Part shown: one piece after another, positions 13,886 to 23,350 of the stretch | Position numbering within the stretch: the first letter of the stretch is position 1 | Layout of the letters: each line of letters opens with the position of its first letter | From: a virus | Direction: 5' to 3' (one strand) | Virus record (IMG/VR): IMGVR_UViG_3300046003_001479 | Location: 1 to 35,437 of that record | DNA: 35,437 bases | Program-made: the position numbers and the translations under genes | The notes under the pieces: generated by a model | What the model was told of the DNA's origin: nothing | Seen by the model: only the letters and a program-made list of their open reading frames with translations | Database searches by the model: none

Positions 13886-15014
13886 AATAGCAGCCTTACG
13901 TAAGCGCGTAAGGGTAGTACAAGGCGGCACAAGTTCGAGCAAGACGTTTACCATAATACCGATGCTAATTACCTATGCCATCGAAAACAAGGGCGTGGAA
14001 ATTAGCGTAGTATCTGAATCAATACCACATTTACGAAGGGGGGCAATACGTGACTTTTTAAAAATTATGGTAGACATTGGCAACTACAAAGAAGCCAACT
14101 GGAATAGGACAACGTTAACCTACGTATTTAACAGCGGTTCGTTTATCGAGTTCTTTAGTGCAGACCAAGGCGATAAGCTAAGAGGTGCAAGACGTGACGT
14201 TCTGTTCGTGAACGAAGCGAACAACATAAGCTGGGAAGCATACCACCAACTAAGCATTAGGACAAGGCGGTTTATCTACATTGATTACAACCCGACCGCT
14301 GCATTTTGGGCGCATACCGAATTGATAGGCAAGCCCGATACCGACTTTGCCATCCTAACCTATAAGGATAACGAAGCGTTAGAGCCTGCCATCGTTAAGG
14401 AAATTGAAGCGGCAAGGGACAAGGGGGCAACGTCAAGCTATTGGGCGAACTGGTGGAGGGTATACGGGCTTGGTGAGGTAGGCAGCTTGCAGGGCGTTGT
14501 GTTCAAAGAATGGCAGCAGGTAGACAAGATGCCCACGACATACAAGTGGAAGGCATACGGGTTAGACTGGGGTTTTACAAACGACCCTACCAGCTTTGTG
14601 GAGGTATGCGAATTTGAGGGCAAGATATATCTAAACGAAATCCTGTACGAAACAAGCCTAACCAATAGCGACATTGCGGCTAAGCTATCTAACTACAAGC
14701 AATGGGAGATTATCGCAGACAGCGCAGAACCTAAAAGCGTGGAGGACTTGCGTAGGCATGGCTTTAGAATTAGAGGGTGCAAAAAGGGAGCGGACAGTAT
14801 TCGCATAGGCTTAGACAAGATGCAACAGCAACCGCTAATGGTTACCAGCAGCAGCCTTAACCTAATCAAAGAACTACGGGGCTACATTTGGCAAATGGAT
14901 AAGACAGGGGCAACTACTAACGACCCGATAGGCTTAGACCATGCTATTGATGCTGCGAGGTATTGCATAATGGAGAAACTAAACGCCAGAAGCGGCACAT
15001 ATTCAGTCAGATGA
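13857..15014 (+). CDS. terL: Terminase large subunit
   Basis: The 385-residue product has the packaging ATPase: Walker A GGTSSSKT (23-30) and Walker B DVLFVNE (114-120, catalytic Glu120). The RNase H-like nuclease follows: LDWGF (Asp237), IIADSAEPKS (Asp288) and DHAIDAARY (Asp361/Asp365). It resembles PBSX-type (Terminase_3) large subunits. It cuts concatemers and pumps DNA into the prohead. The ATG at 13857 places Walker A at the usual distance from the N-terminus. Confidence 0.95.
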   Translation: MFQRTTAQSKIAALRKRVRVVQGGTSSSKTFTIIPMLITYAIENKGVEISVVSESIPHLRRGAIRDFLKIMVDIGNYKEANWNRTTLTYVFNSGSFIEFFSADQGDKLRGARRDVLFVNEANNISWEAYHQLSIRTRRFIYIDYNPTAAFWAHTELIGKPDTDFAILTYKDNEALEPAIVKEIEAARDKGATSSYWANWWRVYGLGEVGSLQGVVFKEWQQVDKMPTTYKWKAYGLDWGFTNDPTSFVEVCEFEGKIYLNEILYETSLTNSDIAAKLSNYKQWEIIADSAEPKSVEDLRRHGFRIRGCKKGADSIRIGLDKMQQQPLMVTSSSLNLIKELRGYIWQMDKTGATTNDPIGLDHAIDAARYCIMEKLNARSGTYSVR

Positions 15015-15955
15015 AAATAGGTTACATAACACATAGTGAAGACGTAGGAGGAGTTGAATACCACAGGCTATACAAACCGCTATCCCTTTTAGGCTTAGAC
15101 GTTACGCGGTGCATTGGAGTAGACAAGGACATACTACTACAGGGGTTTGACGTGATAGTATTTAACCGTTGTATGCCATGCGTTAAGCAGACCGAACTGA
15201 TAAACGACTTAAAGCGCGAAGGGGTGTATGTCATTTGCGACTTAGACGATACTTGGGTACTAGATGGCGGTCACTACCTAACCAAAGAATGGGAAAGGGG
15301 CAATCTTAAATCCCGTATTATTGGGGCGGTTTTAGAATCGGACGAAATTTGGGTAACGCATCAACACCTTGCTAACCAAGTTAAGAGGGTTAACGGCAAC
15401 GTTCACATCATGCCCAATGCTATTGACACGACCGACACGCAATGGCAACCGCACCACAACGGTAACGGGCGCATTGGATGGGTTGGAGGTATTACGCACG
15501 TGAACGACCTGCTCAAAACGATTAAAGCGTGGGGCGAAGTTGAGCCTGTTATTTGCGGCTACCAGGAGAGTGAACCCGAATGGCAAAGGTTAAGCGACAA
15601 ACTGCCTGCTACCTACGTGAAGGGTTTAGACGTATGGAACTACTCCCAACTATACGAGCAGTTTGATATAGCAATTGCACCGTTAACAGGGTCAAAGTTC
15701 AACACGTACAAAAGCAATTTGAAGATACTCGAAGCTGGGGCAAAGGGCAAGCCGATATTTGTGCAGGATATGCACCCGTATACGGATAAGACCGTAGGCG
15801 TTCACCACGTTACCAACTGGACTGATGCAATAGCAGAAGCTAAAGCTATGAGCAGCCAACAGATACAAGAGGAGGGGGCTGCACTACGTGAATATGTCGT
15901 GACAAATTACGACCTTTGCAAAATTAACGAACTAAGATTAAGCCGATTACTATGA
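15011..15955 (+). CDS. GT-B fold glycosyltransferase (GT4-like)
   Basis: From the ATG at 15011, overlapping the terL stop, the product is 314 residues. It has N-terminal MKIGYITHSEDVGGVEYHRL, an ICDLDDTW segment, a VHIMPNAIDT hinge motif, GRIGWVGG, and the donor-site SNLKILEAGAKGKPI (E-x7-E-like loop of GT4 enzymes). It is an inserted sugar gene between packaging and tail genes, and overlaps the next gene by 4 bp, so it is co-translated with virion genes. Confidence 0.87.
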   Translation: MKIGYITHSEDVGGVEYHRLYKPLSLLGLDVTRCIGVDKDILLQGFDVIVFNRCMPCVKQTELINDLKREGVYVICDLDDTWVLDGGHYLTKEWERGNLKSRIIGAVLESDEIWVTHQHLANQVKRVNGNVHIMPNAIDTTDTQWQPHHNGNGRIGWVGGITHVNDLLKTIKAWGEVEPVICGYQESEPEWQRLSDKLPATYVKGLDVWNYSQLYEQFDIAIAPLTGSKFNTYKSNLKILEAGAKGKPIFVQDMHPYTDKTVGVHHVTNWTDAIAEAKAMSSQQIQEEGAALREYVVTNYDLCKINELRLSRLL

Positions 15956-16623
15956 AGATTAGCGTACCTAAAGCATGGAGTGGGGTTACTGTTGGGGAAT
16001 ACCAATCGATTAGGCAGCTACTCAAAGAAGATGCAGACCCGTACTTAACAGAATGCGCTATAATTAGCACGTTGTCCAACACGGATATGGATGACGTTAT
16101 GAAGTTAACGCGAGATGCACACGGTAAGCTAATGACTAAACACCTTGCATTCCTGTTTACAGAGGTGACTGGCAAGCTAAAGAACCGGGTTAAGTTAGCT
16201 GGCAAGTGGTACTACATCGAAACAGACCTTAAGAACATCACAGGAGGGCAGTACATCGACCTTACGCATTTCATGAAAGATGAGAATGTAGACGGCAACC
16301 TACACAACCTTATTGCCTGCCTGTGCGTTCCATTAAAGTGGGGCATTTGGAAACAACCATACAACGGAAAGAATCACAGCGAAGTAGCTAACCATTTGCG
16401 CGGACTGCCAATTACCTACGTGAAACCAATAACCGATTTTTTTTTATCCAGTTACATAGACTTGTTGAAAAATATCGCGGCCTATTTAATGCGAACGGGG
16501 AAGGAACTACAATCAAAGGCAATGGCGCAGCAGACCAATTCATCAACACCTACGGATGGCTTTACTCAATACACGGCCTCACGAACGGCAGGCGTGAACT
16601 TTGGGACTTCTACCTTAACATGA
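15952..16623 (+). CDS. Putative tail assembly chaperone, zero-frame (short) product
   Basis: The 223-residue product has an N-terminal helical domain with ITGGQYIDLTHFMKD and NLHNLIACLCVPLKWG, then after residue 165 a low-complexity Ser/Thr/Ala tail (NSSTPTDGFTQYTASRTAG). T9 at 16437-16445 forms a TTTTTTA slippery heptamer in the correct phase; see the alternative product. Siphovirus tail chaperones (G/GT type) also exist as short and frameshifted long forms. The gene sits at the head of the tail block. Family identity is inferred from position and frameshift, not from a recognised domain. Confidence 0.65.
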   Translation: MKISVPKAWSGVTVGEYQSIRQLLKEDADPYLTECAIISTLSNTDMDDVMKLTRDAHGKLMTKHLAFLFTEVTGKLKNRVKLAGKWYYIETDLKNITGGQYIDLTHFMKDENVDGNLHNLIACLCVPLKWGIWKQPYNGKNHSEVANHLRGLPITYVKPITDFFLSSYIDLLKNIAAYLMRTGKELQSKAMAQQTNSSTPTDGFTQYTASRTAGVNFGTSTLT

Positions 16624-16715
16624 ACGTGATTGAGTTGTTTAATACTATGACATTCTTTAAGCACATGGGTATTTACGAGCGGCAAAACGAAAGGAAGCAT
16701 GGCAAGGGAATTTAG
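15952..16715 (+). CDS. Predicted -1 frameshifted long form of the tail chaperone candidate
   Basis: If ribosomes slip -1 at T TTT TTA (16440-16446), translation continues in a frame open from 16392 to a TAG at 16713-16715, adding 89 residues to the shared 165 (254 total). The extension reads IQLHRLVEKYRGLF..., FINTYGWLYSIHGL and LNMNVIELFNTMTFF, rich in aromatic and hydrophobic residues like real protein. No start codon lies in this frame ahead of the slip site. The extension fills the 75-bp gap after the zero-frame stop and overlaps the next gene by 17 bp, in the style of this genome. Confidence 0.7.
16437..16446 (+). other. Programmed -1 frameshift slippery site
   Basis: Nine consecutive T and an A give zero-frame codons TTT TTT TTA, i.e. 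the X-XXY-YYZ heptamer T-TTT-TTA, one of the most shift-prone sequences known (the HIV-1 site is the same). It is placed where the two frames both remain plausible. A homopolymer length error is the alternative explanation. Confidence 0.7.
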
Positions 16716-17199
16716 GAACATACAGGCTCAAATAGATATTTACGCTTCGCTAATCGTTCAAAGGTTAGGTGACCAATTAGATGCGAATAACACCAATGCA
16801 AGCAGTTCTCTAAAGGGAAGTATTGATTTTAAATTAAAGCCCGAAAGCAAAGGGTTTATTGTAGATGCTTTAGATTATTGGAAGGCTGTAGATGGAGGGA
16901 CTCGACCGCACACGCCACCAAGAAGCGCAATATTGAAATGGCTTTCATATCCAAACGTAAGGGATAAACTACAAAAAGGTGCAAGTGATAAGGCATTTGG
17001 AGAACGTGAAGCAAACTCAATAGCTTTTTTAATACAGCGCAAAATAAGACGCGAAGGAACGAAAGGAACTAACTTTGTAAAGAACGTACTTGATACGGAT
17101 TTAATAGACGAAATGGTAGGCGCAATAGCGGACGGTGCGCTACTTGACTACACGGCTATTCTCGATGGAATTATAGAGAACTACAACAGAAACAGATAG
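16699..17199 (+). CDS. Neck/tail completion protein (HK97 gp10-like)
   Basis: The 166-residue product has a central ALDYWKAVDGGTRPHTPP...AILKWL motif, the hallmark pattern of HK97 gp10-like tail-completion proteins (a Y...V..GT..H.PP turn followed by I..W). It would join head and tail. It overlaps the predicted long chaperone form and precedes the tail structural genes. Confidence 0.7.
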   Translation: MAREFRNIQAQIDIYASLIVQRLGDQLDANNTNASSSLKGSIDFKLKPESKGFIVDALDYWKAVDGGTRPHTPPRSAILKWLSYPNVRDKLQKGASDKAFGEREANSIAFLIQRKIRREGTKGTNFVKNVLDTDLIDEMVGAIADGALLDYTAILDGIIENYNRNR

Positions 17200-17221
17200 C
17201 TGCATTCTTATATTTAGGAGT

Positions 17222-18484
17222 ATGCTGATATTAGAACAAGAGCCAAGCGAATACACGCCTGCCTACAATCAAAGTCCGTGGGTAATTAGGGAATCGGATA
17301 CATCTGGAACACTTAACGATTGGCGTATGTTAATCGAAGTGTATGATGCTAACGAACCGTTAGGCGTATTGGCGGCAACCTTTACTATTCGATTTAGGGC
17401 TGGCACAGATAGGCGCGTTGTGTTTGACCCGTCACGCATATTGCAGAATATGCTAAGCTATGACCATGCGCCTTTAACATCGACCTATGCCCCGTGGGCT
17501 ATTTGCGAGAATAGCATCCAATGGTATGCCCTACTTTTTTCTTCACAGAAGTACATTGCCGGTAAGTGGGTTACTCAAAACCAATTTACAAGAGGGCGAA
17601 AGTGTGTTTATAATGCTTCGATGCCTGTTTATGCTTTTATTGGCATGAGCCCAAACGAGCATGTATCATATCAAGGCAGTTCACCTGTTCCACTTACATC
17701 ATACTTGCCAACTATTCGCGACATAAGCAGTACTGAAAGTATGTATGTTCACTTCCTTAGCGGAGATGAGCAAGCACCGTTAAGCATGACTTTGACCAAG
17801 TACCCATTACCTAATTTGCAAGGCACACCGCTACCTGCAGACCCCACTTGGATTAACACCTTTGGATTTACATTTACTGGGTTTCCTACGGTTGATGGTA
17901 ACGAATTTACACGCAGACGGATAAGGGCAGGCGTTGGAACTAAAGACTTTGATGCAATACTTTCTCCGCCATCATTTGTAGGCGTTCAGTCTTATAAAGT
18001 GGACTTTCTAAGCACAGGGTCGGCAACACCTACTACATTCGCCTTTAACATTAACAACTGCTCAAAATACACTCCAACTCGCCTACATTGGCTTAATACG
18101 TTAGGTGGGTTTGATGCCTATACCTTTAAGCTGAAAAGCAGCGTAGAAGATGACATTAAGCGTGAAACTTATGTTCAGCAGCCCAATGTGCTAAGTAGTA
18201 CGGGCAATTATGGGTATGCCTACCAAAGCAGAGGGCGCACTGAATACCATACAAGAATAGAATCTACCCAAACGATTAACAGCGACAACCTAACCGATGA
18301 CGAAATGATTTACTTGCGTGGGTTAATTTCTTCGCCTGTTGTGTTTTTGGAATTTCAAACTGTATTTATAGCGGTTAATTTGGAAACAAAAACATGGAGG
18401 GAACTTCGAGGTGTGCAGGATGGCGTGTTCCAAATTGAAGTTAAGTTTAAAGCAGCGTTGGATAGCTATACACAAGCGCAATGA
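17222..18484 (+). CDS. Tail-associated virion protein
   Basis: The 420-residue product (LILEQEPSEYTPAYNQSPWVIRE..., later RVVFDPSRILQNML and RLHWLNTLGGFDAYTFKLKS) belongs to a type of protein found in tail modules of Bacteroidetes phages. It is beta-rich with many aromatic residues and no enzyme motif. Position between the neck and baseplate-like gene suggests a distal tail or baseplate part. An AGGAG lies just before the ATG, too close to be a normal Shine-Dalgarno site. Overlaps the next start by 4 bp. Confidence 0.65.
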   Translation: MLILEQEPSEYTPAYNQSPWVIRESDTSGTLNDWRMLIEVYDANEPLGVLAATFTIRFRAGTDRRVVFDPSRILQNMLSYDHAPLTSTYAPWAICENSIQWYALLFSSQKYIAGKWVTQNQFTRGRKCVYNASMPVYAFIGMSPNEHVSYQGSSPVPLTSYLPTIRDISSTESMYVHFLSGDEQAPLSMTLTKYPLPNLQGTPLPADPTWINTFGFTFTGFPTVDGNEFTRRRIRAGVGTKDFDAILSPPSFVGVQSYKVDFLSTGSATPTTFAFNINNCSKYTPTRLHWLNTLGGFDAYTFKLKSSVEDDIKRETYVQQPNVLSSTGNYGYAYQSRGRTEYHTRIESTQTINSDNLTDDEMIYLRGLISSPVVFLEFQTVFIAVNLETKTWRELRGVQDGVFQIEVKFKAALDSYTQAQ

Positions 18485-21450
18485 TAGGCACCGAGGTATT
18501 TGTGGAGGGGTATCGCTTAGACGTAGCCACAGGATTAGACTTTTCGTTTAACTATTCAGTGAGCGATGTACGCGACCCTGACAAGCGGCAAACGGAGTTC
18601 ACCAAAACTATACGATGCGTTGGAACGTCAAACAATAACGTGCTATTTGGCAACTTGTTTGAAGCTGACATAAGCAACCCGTTTGATATTAACACGCCAA
18701 ATGCAGGAGCCAATTTTAACCCCAACAAAAAGGCAAGCGTCCAAGTATTCCACAATAGCCTACCACAGTTAGACGGGTCAATGCAGCTGCGAAATATCAA
18801 AATCACGCAGGGAAAAATTGAATATGAGGTAGTATTCATAGGGCGGTTAATCGACTTGTTTGGAGTGTGGGGTGACCAACAGCTAAACGGGCGAGATGAA
18901 GCTGGCAAACCTATAATTGACCTTCGCGACTTAAACCACGATTTAACAGAAGGCAACCAAAGTGCTACGTGGTATGCGCCTGTTGGTGTTGGCTACGTTT
19001 ACCCTATGATTGACTACGGGCGAAACACTACTTTAGTTACAACATACGGCCAAAGGATATATCCAGTAGTTGACCTTCGACCTGCGCTATACGTTAAGGA
19101 GTTATGGAATAGGATATTTGCCTATGCCGATGCTACCTATGATGGGGCATTCTTTACGGATGGCGTGTTTGAACGTTTGTGTTTGCCGTGGGTTGCTGGC
19201 TTTGAATTAAGCGAAGAAGATATTTACTCTCGAAGTATATACGCAAGGCTATTCTCAACTTCGCCTATTATTTGGGACGTTGATTATACATCTGAATTGT
19301 TTCTTTTTTCCGGATGGAATCCAGTAACACAGACTCCAAGCCCGATGCCACCGGGCACATATCTATCGCATAGTGTTTTAGTATGTGATGAAGAGATAAC
19401 AGACCCATCAAACCAATACACAACAAGCAGCGGTACTACTATAATAAACAAAACAGGAAAATATGTTTTAAGCGGATACTATAAAGCAAAGGCAACTCGC
19501 ATAGCTTACATAGGCCCACTATTTGACAACTACATTAGTTGGGCTGCGGTTTTTGTTAATGGAGTGGTTAGAGAAAACTTAAGTTTTTGCATTATGGATT
19601 TGCCACTAACAATTTTAGAGGGTGGGCCACAAAGCGGAGAATCCATTAACAATTATACAAGTAGCGAATTAGAACTAAATGCAGGGGATTCGGTACAAAT
19701 TCTTATGTACATGCAAGGCTTTCCAGGCATTGAGAATGAGTTTGATTTTCGTTTATTAGATGGAGATTATCACTTAGATGCCGTACATACTGATTTAGCT
19801 TACGGTAATACCGTATACATGAATTTCGGGATGCCAGAGGTTACCATTAAAGACTTCTTTTTGGGCATTCTCAAAATGTTCAATCTGTACATGACCCCAT
19901 CAAAAACAATTGATAGGCATTACACATTTGAAACCCGTGACCAATTCTATAATAACGGGGTTCTGTTAGATTGGACATACAAATTAGACCGTAGCAAAAC
20001 CGTTACCACTACTCCTATGGGTTTGCTTTCGGGTCGTGAGTACGTCTATACATATTCAGAAGATGGGGACTACTACAACCAACGCTACCAAAACAACTAT
20101 GGCAAGGTATACGGTAATAGAACGCTGAATATAGATAACGACTTTGTTCCAGAGCAAAAGGAAACAAGTGTAGTATTTAGTGCCACCCCGTTGGTTAACG
20201 ATGGAATAACCAGCCGCATCATTCCTAAAATATACGATGCCGACATAAGCGAAGGGGCAAAGCAAACCGATGCCAACATTCGTATTTTGTATTATGGCGG
20301 CATGATTACAAGCGAACCAACGTGGGCGCATCAAATAGTTACAGGCACAGTAATAAGCTACGATAACTACCCATACGCTGGGCATTGGGACAACCCGATA
20401 ACGCCAACATTGGATATTAACTTTGGGATGTTGCAAGAGTTGTTTTACCAATCAAACGGTTCAACAGGAACGGTGCAAGTAACCAACAATAACCTATTCA
20501 AAGCCTACCACGAAAGGCAGTTTCTTGAAATAGCAAGCAAGGATAGCAAGCTAATTTCTGCGATGTTCTATTTAACCGAATTGGACATTCAGCAACTTGA
20601 CTTTAGGAATACGATACTAATTGACCAAACCTACTACAGGCTTAACAAGGTAATTGACTACAACCCATTTAAGACGGGGCTAACTAAGGTCGAACTATTT
20701 AAGGCAGGGGATATTACTATTGAAGATGCGCAGGCTGAAAACATAAACGATGCAGGGCAGTTTGGTTTTGGCAAGATGGCTGAGAACGCACCCAAGCAAG
20801 CAAGCAAGCGGCTACTTAACGGCAACCAATACGAACCGTTTCAAGGCAAGGTAATCGGGCGCGAAAACGTAGTAAGTCCTAACGCGTCAGGCTTTTTTGT
20901 GCAAGGTGACAATAACAAGGTAGGCGCAAGTAAGAACGTCACTCTAATTGGCTCAAATAACGTGATAGCTAATGGCGTGGAGAACGTGACCGCTATCGGA
21001 GTAAGCAACCAAAATATTACGCAAAGCAATACGGTAATCAATGGTAGCGGTGGGGTGCAGGTGGCAACGCTTGAATTAACAAGCGCACAGATATTAGCAC
21101 TAAACACAACGCCTGTTTCTTTTGGAATTACCGTTCCATCGGGTTACTATTTACGTGTGTTGGGGTGTGATGGGTATTTAGACTACAATACAATTACCTA
21201 CGCAACTAACGGAAATTTACTAATTAGAACCGTTGGAACTACTGATCCACAAGCTGGATGGACTGCCATTCAATTTCTATTTGCGACAACAGACCGATAT
21301 TCAACAAGCACGTTAACATCGGGAACAAGCATAACGTCAAACCAACTAATAAGCGGTGCAGACGTTGAAGCGTTCGTATCAATAGGTAACCCGTTATTAG
21401 GAAATAGTACCGCTAAACTTTATTTAACCTATATGCTAATTCCTATCTAA
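18481..21450 (+). CDS. Large tail-tip/baseplate protein with C-terminal trimeric-coiled adhesin-like repeats
   Basis: The 989-residue product starts with LDFSFNYSVSDVRDPDKRQTEF, seen in Bacteroidetes phage baseplate or tail-tip proteins. A more AT-rich block (DNA about 19260-19830) encodes an apparent beta-sandwich insert, perhaps carbohydrate-binding. The C-terminal part has YadA-head-like repeats (VTLIGSNNVIANGVENVTAIGVSN) followed by a compact beta domain. It likely combines baseplate structure and receptor contact. It abuts the tape measure gene by one shared base. Confidence 0.7.
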   Translation: MIGTEVFVEGYRLDVATGLDFSFNYSVSDVRDPDKRQTEFTKTIRCVGTSNNNVLFGNLFEADISNPFDINTPNAGANFNPNKKASVQVFHNSLPQLDGSMQLRNIKITQGKIEYEVVFIGRLIDLFGVWGDQQLNGRDEAGKPIIDLRDLNHDLTEGNQSATWYAPVGVGYVYPMIDYGRNTTLVTTYGQRIYPVVDLRPALYVKELWNRIFAYADATYDGAFFTDGVFERLCLPWVAGFELSEEDIYSRSIYARLFSTSPIIWDVDYTSELFLFSGWNPVTQTPSPMPPGTYLSHSVLVCDEEITDPSNQYTTSSGTTIINKTGKYVLSGYYKAKATRIAYIGPLFDNYISWAAVFVNGVVRENLSFCIMDLPLTILEGGPQSGESINNYTSSELELNAGDSVQILMYMQGFPGIENEFDFRLLDGDYHLDAVHTDLAYGNTVYMNFGMPEVTIKDFFLGILKMFNLYMTPSKTIDRHYTFETRDQFYNNGVLLDWTYKLDRSKTVTTTPMGLLSGREYVYTYSEDGDYYNQRYQNNYGKVYGNRTLNIDNDFVPEQKETSVVFSATPLVNDGITSRIIPKIYDADISEGAKQTDANIRILYYGGMITSEPTWAHQIVTGTVISYDNYPYAGHWDNPITPTLDINFGMLQELFYQSNGSTGTVQVTNNNLFKAYHERQFLEIASKDSKLISAMFYLTELDIQQLDFRNTILIDQTYYRLNKVIDYNPFKTGLTKVELFKAGDITIEDAQAENINDAGQFGFGKMAENAPKQASKRLLNGNQYEPFQGKVIGRENVVSPNASGFFVQGDNNKVGASKNVTLIGSNNVIANGVENVTAIGVSNQNITQSNTVINGSGGVQVATLELTSAQILALNTTPVSFGITVPSGYYLRVLGCDGYLDYNTITYATNGNLLIRTVGTTDPQAGWTAIQFLFATTDRYSTSTLTSGTSITSNQLISGADVEAFVSIGNPLLGNSTAKLYLTYMLIPI

Positions 21451-23339
21451 TGGCCGAAACTAAAACAATAATTATTGACTTACAATTAGACAGCTCGGAG
21501 GTAAAGAGCGAGTTTAAGGTAGTTGATAAGCAGCTAGATGAAACGAAAGACCGAGTAAAAAAGCTAAAGACCGAAACGGATAAGACTTCGCAGTCTATGA
21601 GCCAAGGCTTTACAGCAGGCGCAGGCGCAGCGGCTTTAATACCGGGCCCGATTGGACAAGCGGCAGCGGCAGTAGGTGGGTTAAAAACTGCTTTTGATGC
21701 AGTAAAGGCTTCACTTGTTGGCGTTCGCATTGCATTGGTTGCTACGGGAATAGGTGCGTTTGTGGTAATTGTTGGAACGTTGGTAGCCTACTTTATGAAT
21801 ACCGAAAAGGGAGCGCAGTCTTTACGTGTGGCAATGGCTGGGCTTGGTGCTGTTGTAAGCAATTTAGTAGACGGATGGCTTGGGTTTGTTAAGGCCGTTG
21901 GTTCCTTTTTAACCCTAGACTTCAAAGGTGGCATTGATAACATCAAACAATCCTTTAATTCATTCACCGTTGGATTAGTTGAAAATACAGCAGCAGCCGT
22001 AAATAATGCAAAAGCCTTAAATGATATTGGAGTTGCTGAAGGTAAATTAAATGAAACAAGGGCAAAGTCTAATTTAAAAATAACCGAAGCGCGACTAATT
22101 GCGGACGATTTAACCAAGTCTACTGAAGAACGAATTGAAGCCATTAAACGTGCTGCTGAATTTGAAGAAAAGGTTGCTGCGCAGGAGTTAAAAATTGCCG
22201 AACAAAAAGCTAAAATATTAGCTGCCAATGTAGCAGCGCAAGTAGACGCTGGAGAAGAAGAAAAAAGGATTGCAAGCGAAGCTGCTGTTCGTGTTTACCA
22301 ACTTCAAAATGAAGGATTAAAAAGAGAAAAGAGTCTTAATTCTGAAATACAAGGATTAAAAAATGAACAGGAAGGCAAGGATAGGGAACGGGATGCATCG
22401 AGGTTAGCAAAAATAAAAGAACGGAATGATGCTGAACTAGCACTAGCTAAAAAACTAGAAGAAGAAAAAGCGGCTATAGCAGAAAGTAATTATAAAATAG
22501 CTGAAAAGCAAGCTGAAAACGCGGTTAAAATTGCTGAATATACAGCAGAAAGGTTAGCTATTACAGAAGAAGAAGAATTAAAGCTTAAAATACAAAGGGC
22601 TTTAGATGCTGAAAAATTAAAGTTTCAAGCGGTAAATGAGGCCATAATGCAACAGCAAGGAGACAGGCAGTTGATACTTGATGAAGCAGAAGCAGCGGAG
22701 GAGTTATACCTACGTGAGCGAATGATTATAAAGGGTGAAATTGAAACCGAGTATTATGCAAAAAAGCTAGCTGAAGCAACTAAAAATGCAGATGATATAG
22801 CAGCAGCAGAAAAAGCAGCGGCAGAAAAGTCATTAGCAGCAACACAAAAGATTAACGCGGCAAGGATAAGCGCGGCAACTAACGTAGCAGGGGCATTGGG
22901 TGCAATTGGTCGCTTAATGCAACAACAAGGGCAAGAAAACACGGCAGCAGCTAAAACGTTGGCAGTTGCTGAAATTGCCATAAGTACAGCAGTAGCGATT
23001 GCAGGGGCGATAAAAACAGCAACTCAAGGAAGCGCAACCCCGTGGGATATGATAGCAGGCATTGCAGCAGGCATTGCAGCCGTAGTTGCTGGCATAGCTT
23101 CGGCAACGGCTATACTTGACACAGCAGACGTTCCTGGCCCAAGCGCGGCAGGTGCAATGAGTTCAGTTGCCGCATCAGCCCCAACCATAACCCCCGTTAC
23201 AACTAACACGACCCAATTAGGCAACACGCAGCAGGCAGAACTACAACCAGTGCAAGCCTACGTAGTTGAAACGCAGATAACAGGCTCACAAACAAACATT
23301 AACCAAATTGAATCACAGTCCACTTTCGGAGGTGGGTAA
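21450..23339 (+). CDS. Tape measure protein
   Basis: The 629-residue product has an N-terminal helical part, an Ala/Gly-rich hydrophobic segment (GAGAAALIPGPIGQAAAAVGG), a transmembrane-like stretch (VRIALVATGIGAFVVIVGTLVAYFM cut short here, about residues 93-117), then a long Lys/Glu/Ala coiled coil to about residue 430, and a second Ala/Gly-rich hydrophobic end. This is the standard tape-measure layout. At about 0.15 nm per residue the tail would be roughly 94 nm, which suggests a siphovirus with a medium tail. Confidence 0.88.
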   Translation: MAETKTIIIDLQLDSSEVKSEFKVVDKQLDETKDRVKKLKTETDKTSQSMSQGFTAGAGAAALIPGPIGQAAAAVGGLKTAFDAVKASLVGVRIALVATGIGAFVVIVGTLVAYFMNTEKGAQSLRVAMAGLGAVVSNLVDGWLGFVKAVGSFLTLDFKGGIDNIKQSFNSFTVGLVENTAAAVNNAKALNDIGVAEGKLNETRAKSNLKITEARLIADDLTKSTEERIEAIKRAAEFEEKVAAQELKIAEQKAKILAANVAAQVDAGEEEKRIASEAAVRVYQLQNEGLKREKSLNSEIQGLKNEQEGKDRERDASRLAKIKERNDAELALAKKLEEEKAAIAESNYKIAEKQAENAVKIAEYTAERLAITEEEELKLKIQRALDAEKLKFQAVNEAIMQQQGDRQLILDEAEAAEELYLRERMIIKGEIETEYYAKKLAEATKNADDIAAAEKAAAEKSLAATQKINAARISAATNVAGALGAIGRLMQQQGQENTAAAKTLAVAEIAISTAVAIAGAIKTATQGSATPWDMIAGIAAGIAAVVAGIASATAILDTADVPGPSAAGAMSSVAASAPTITPVTTNTTQLGNTQQAELQPVQAYVVETQITGSQTNINQIESQSTFGGG

Positions 23340-23350
23340 TACTTAACAAC

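Noticed and set aside
17208-17215. TATATTTA just ahead of the 17222 gene as a promoter
   Set aside because: No TTTG or TTG lies at the right distance upstream, and the box lies only 7 bp before the start codon.
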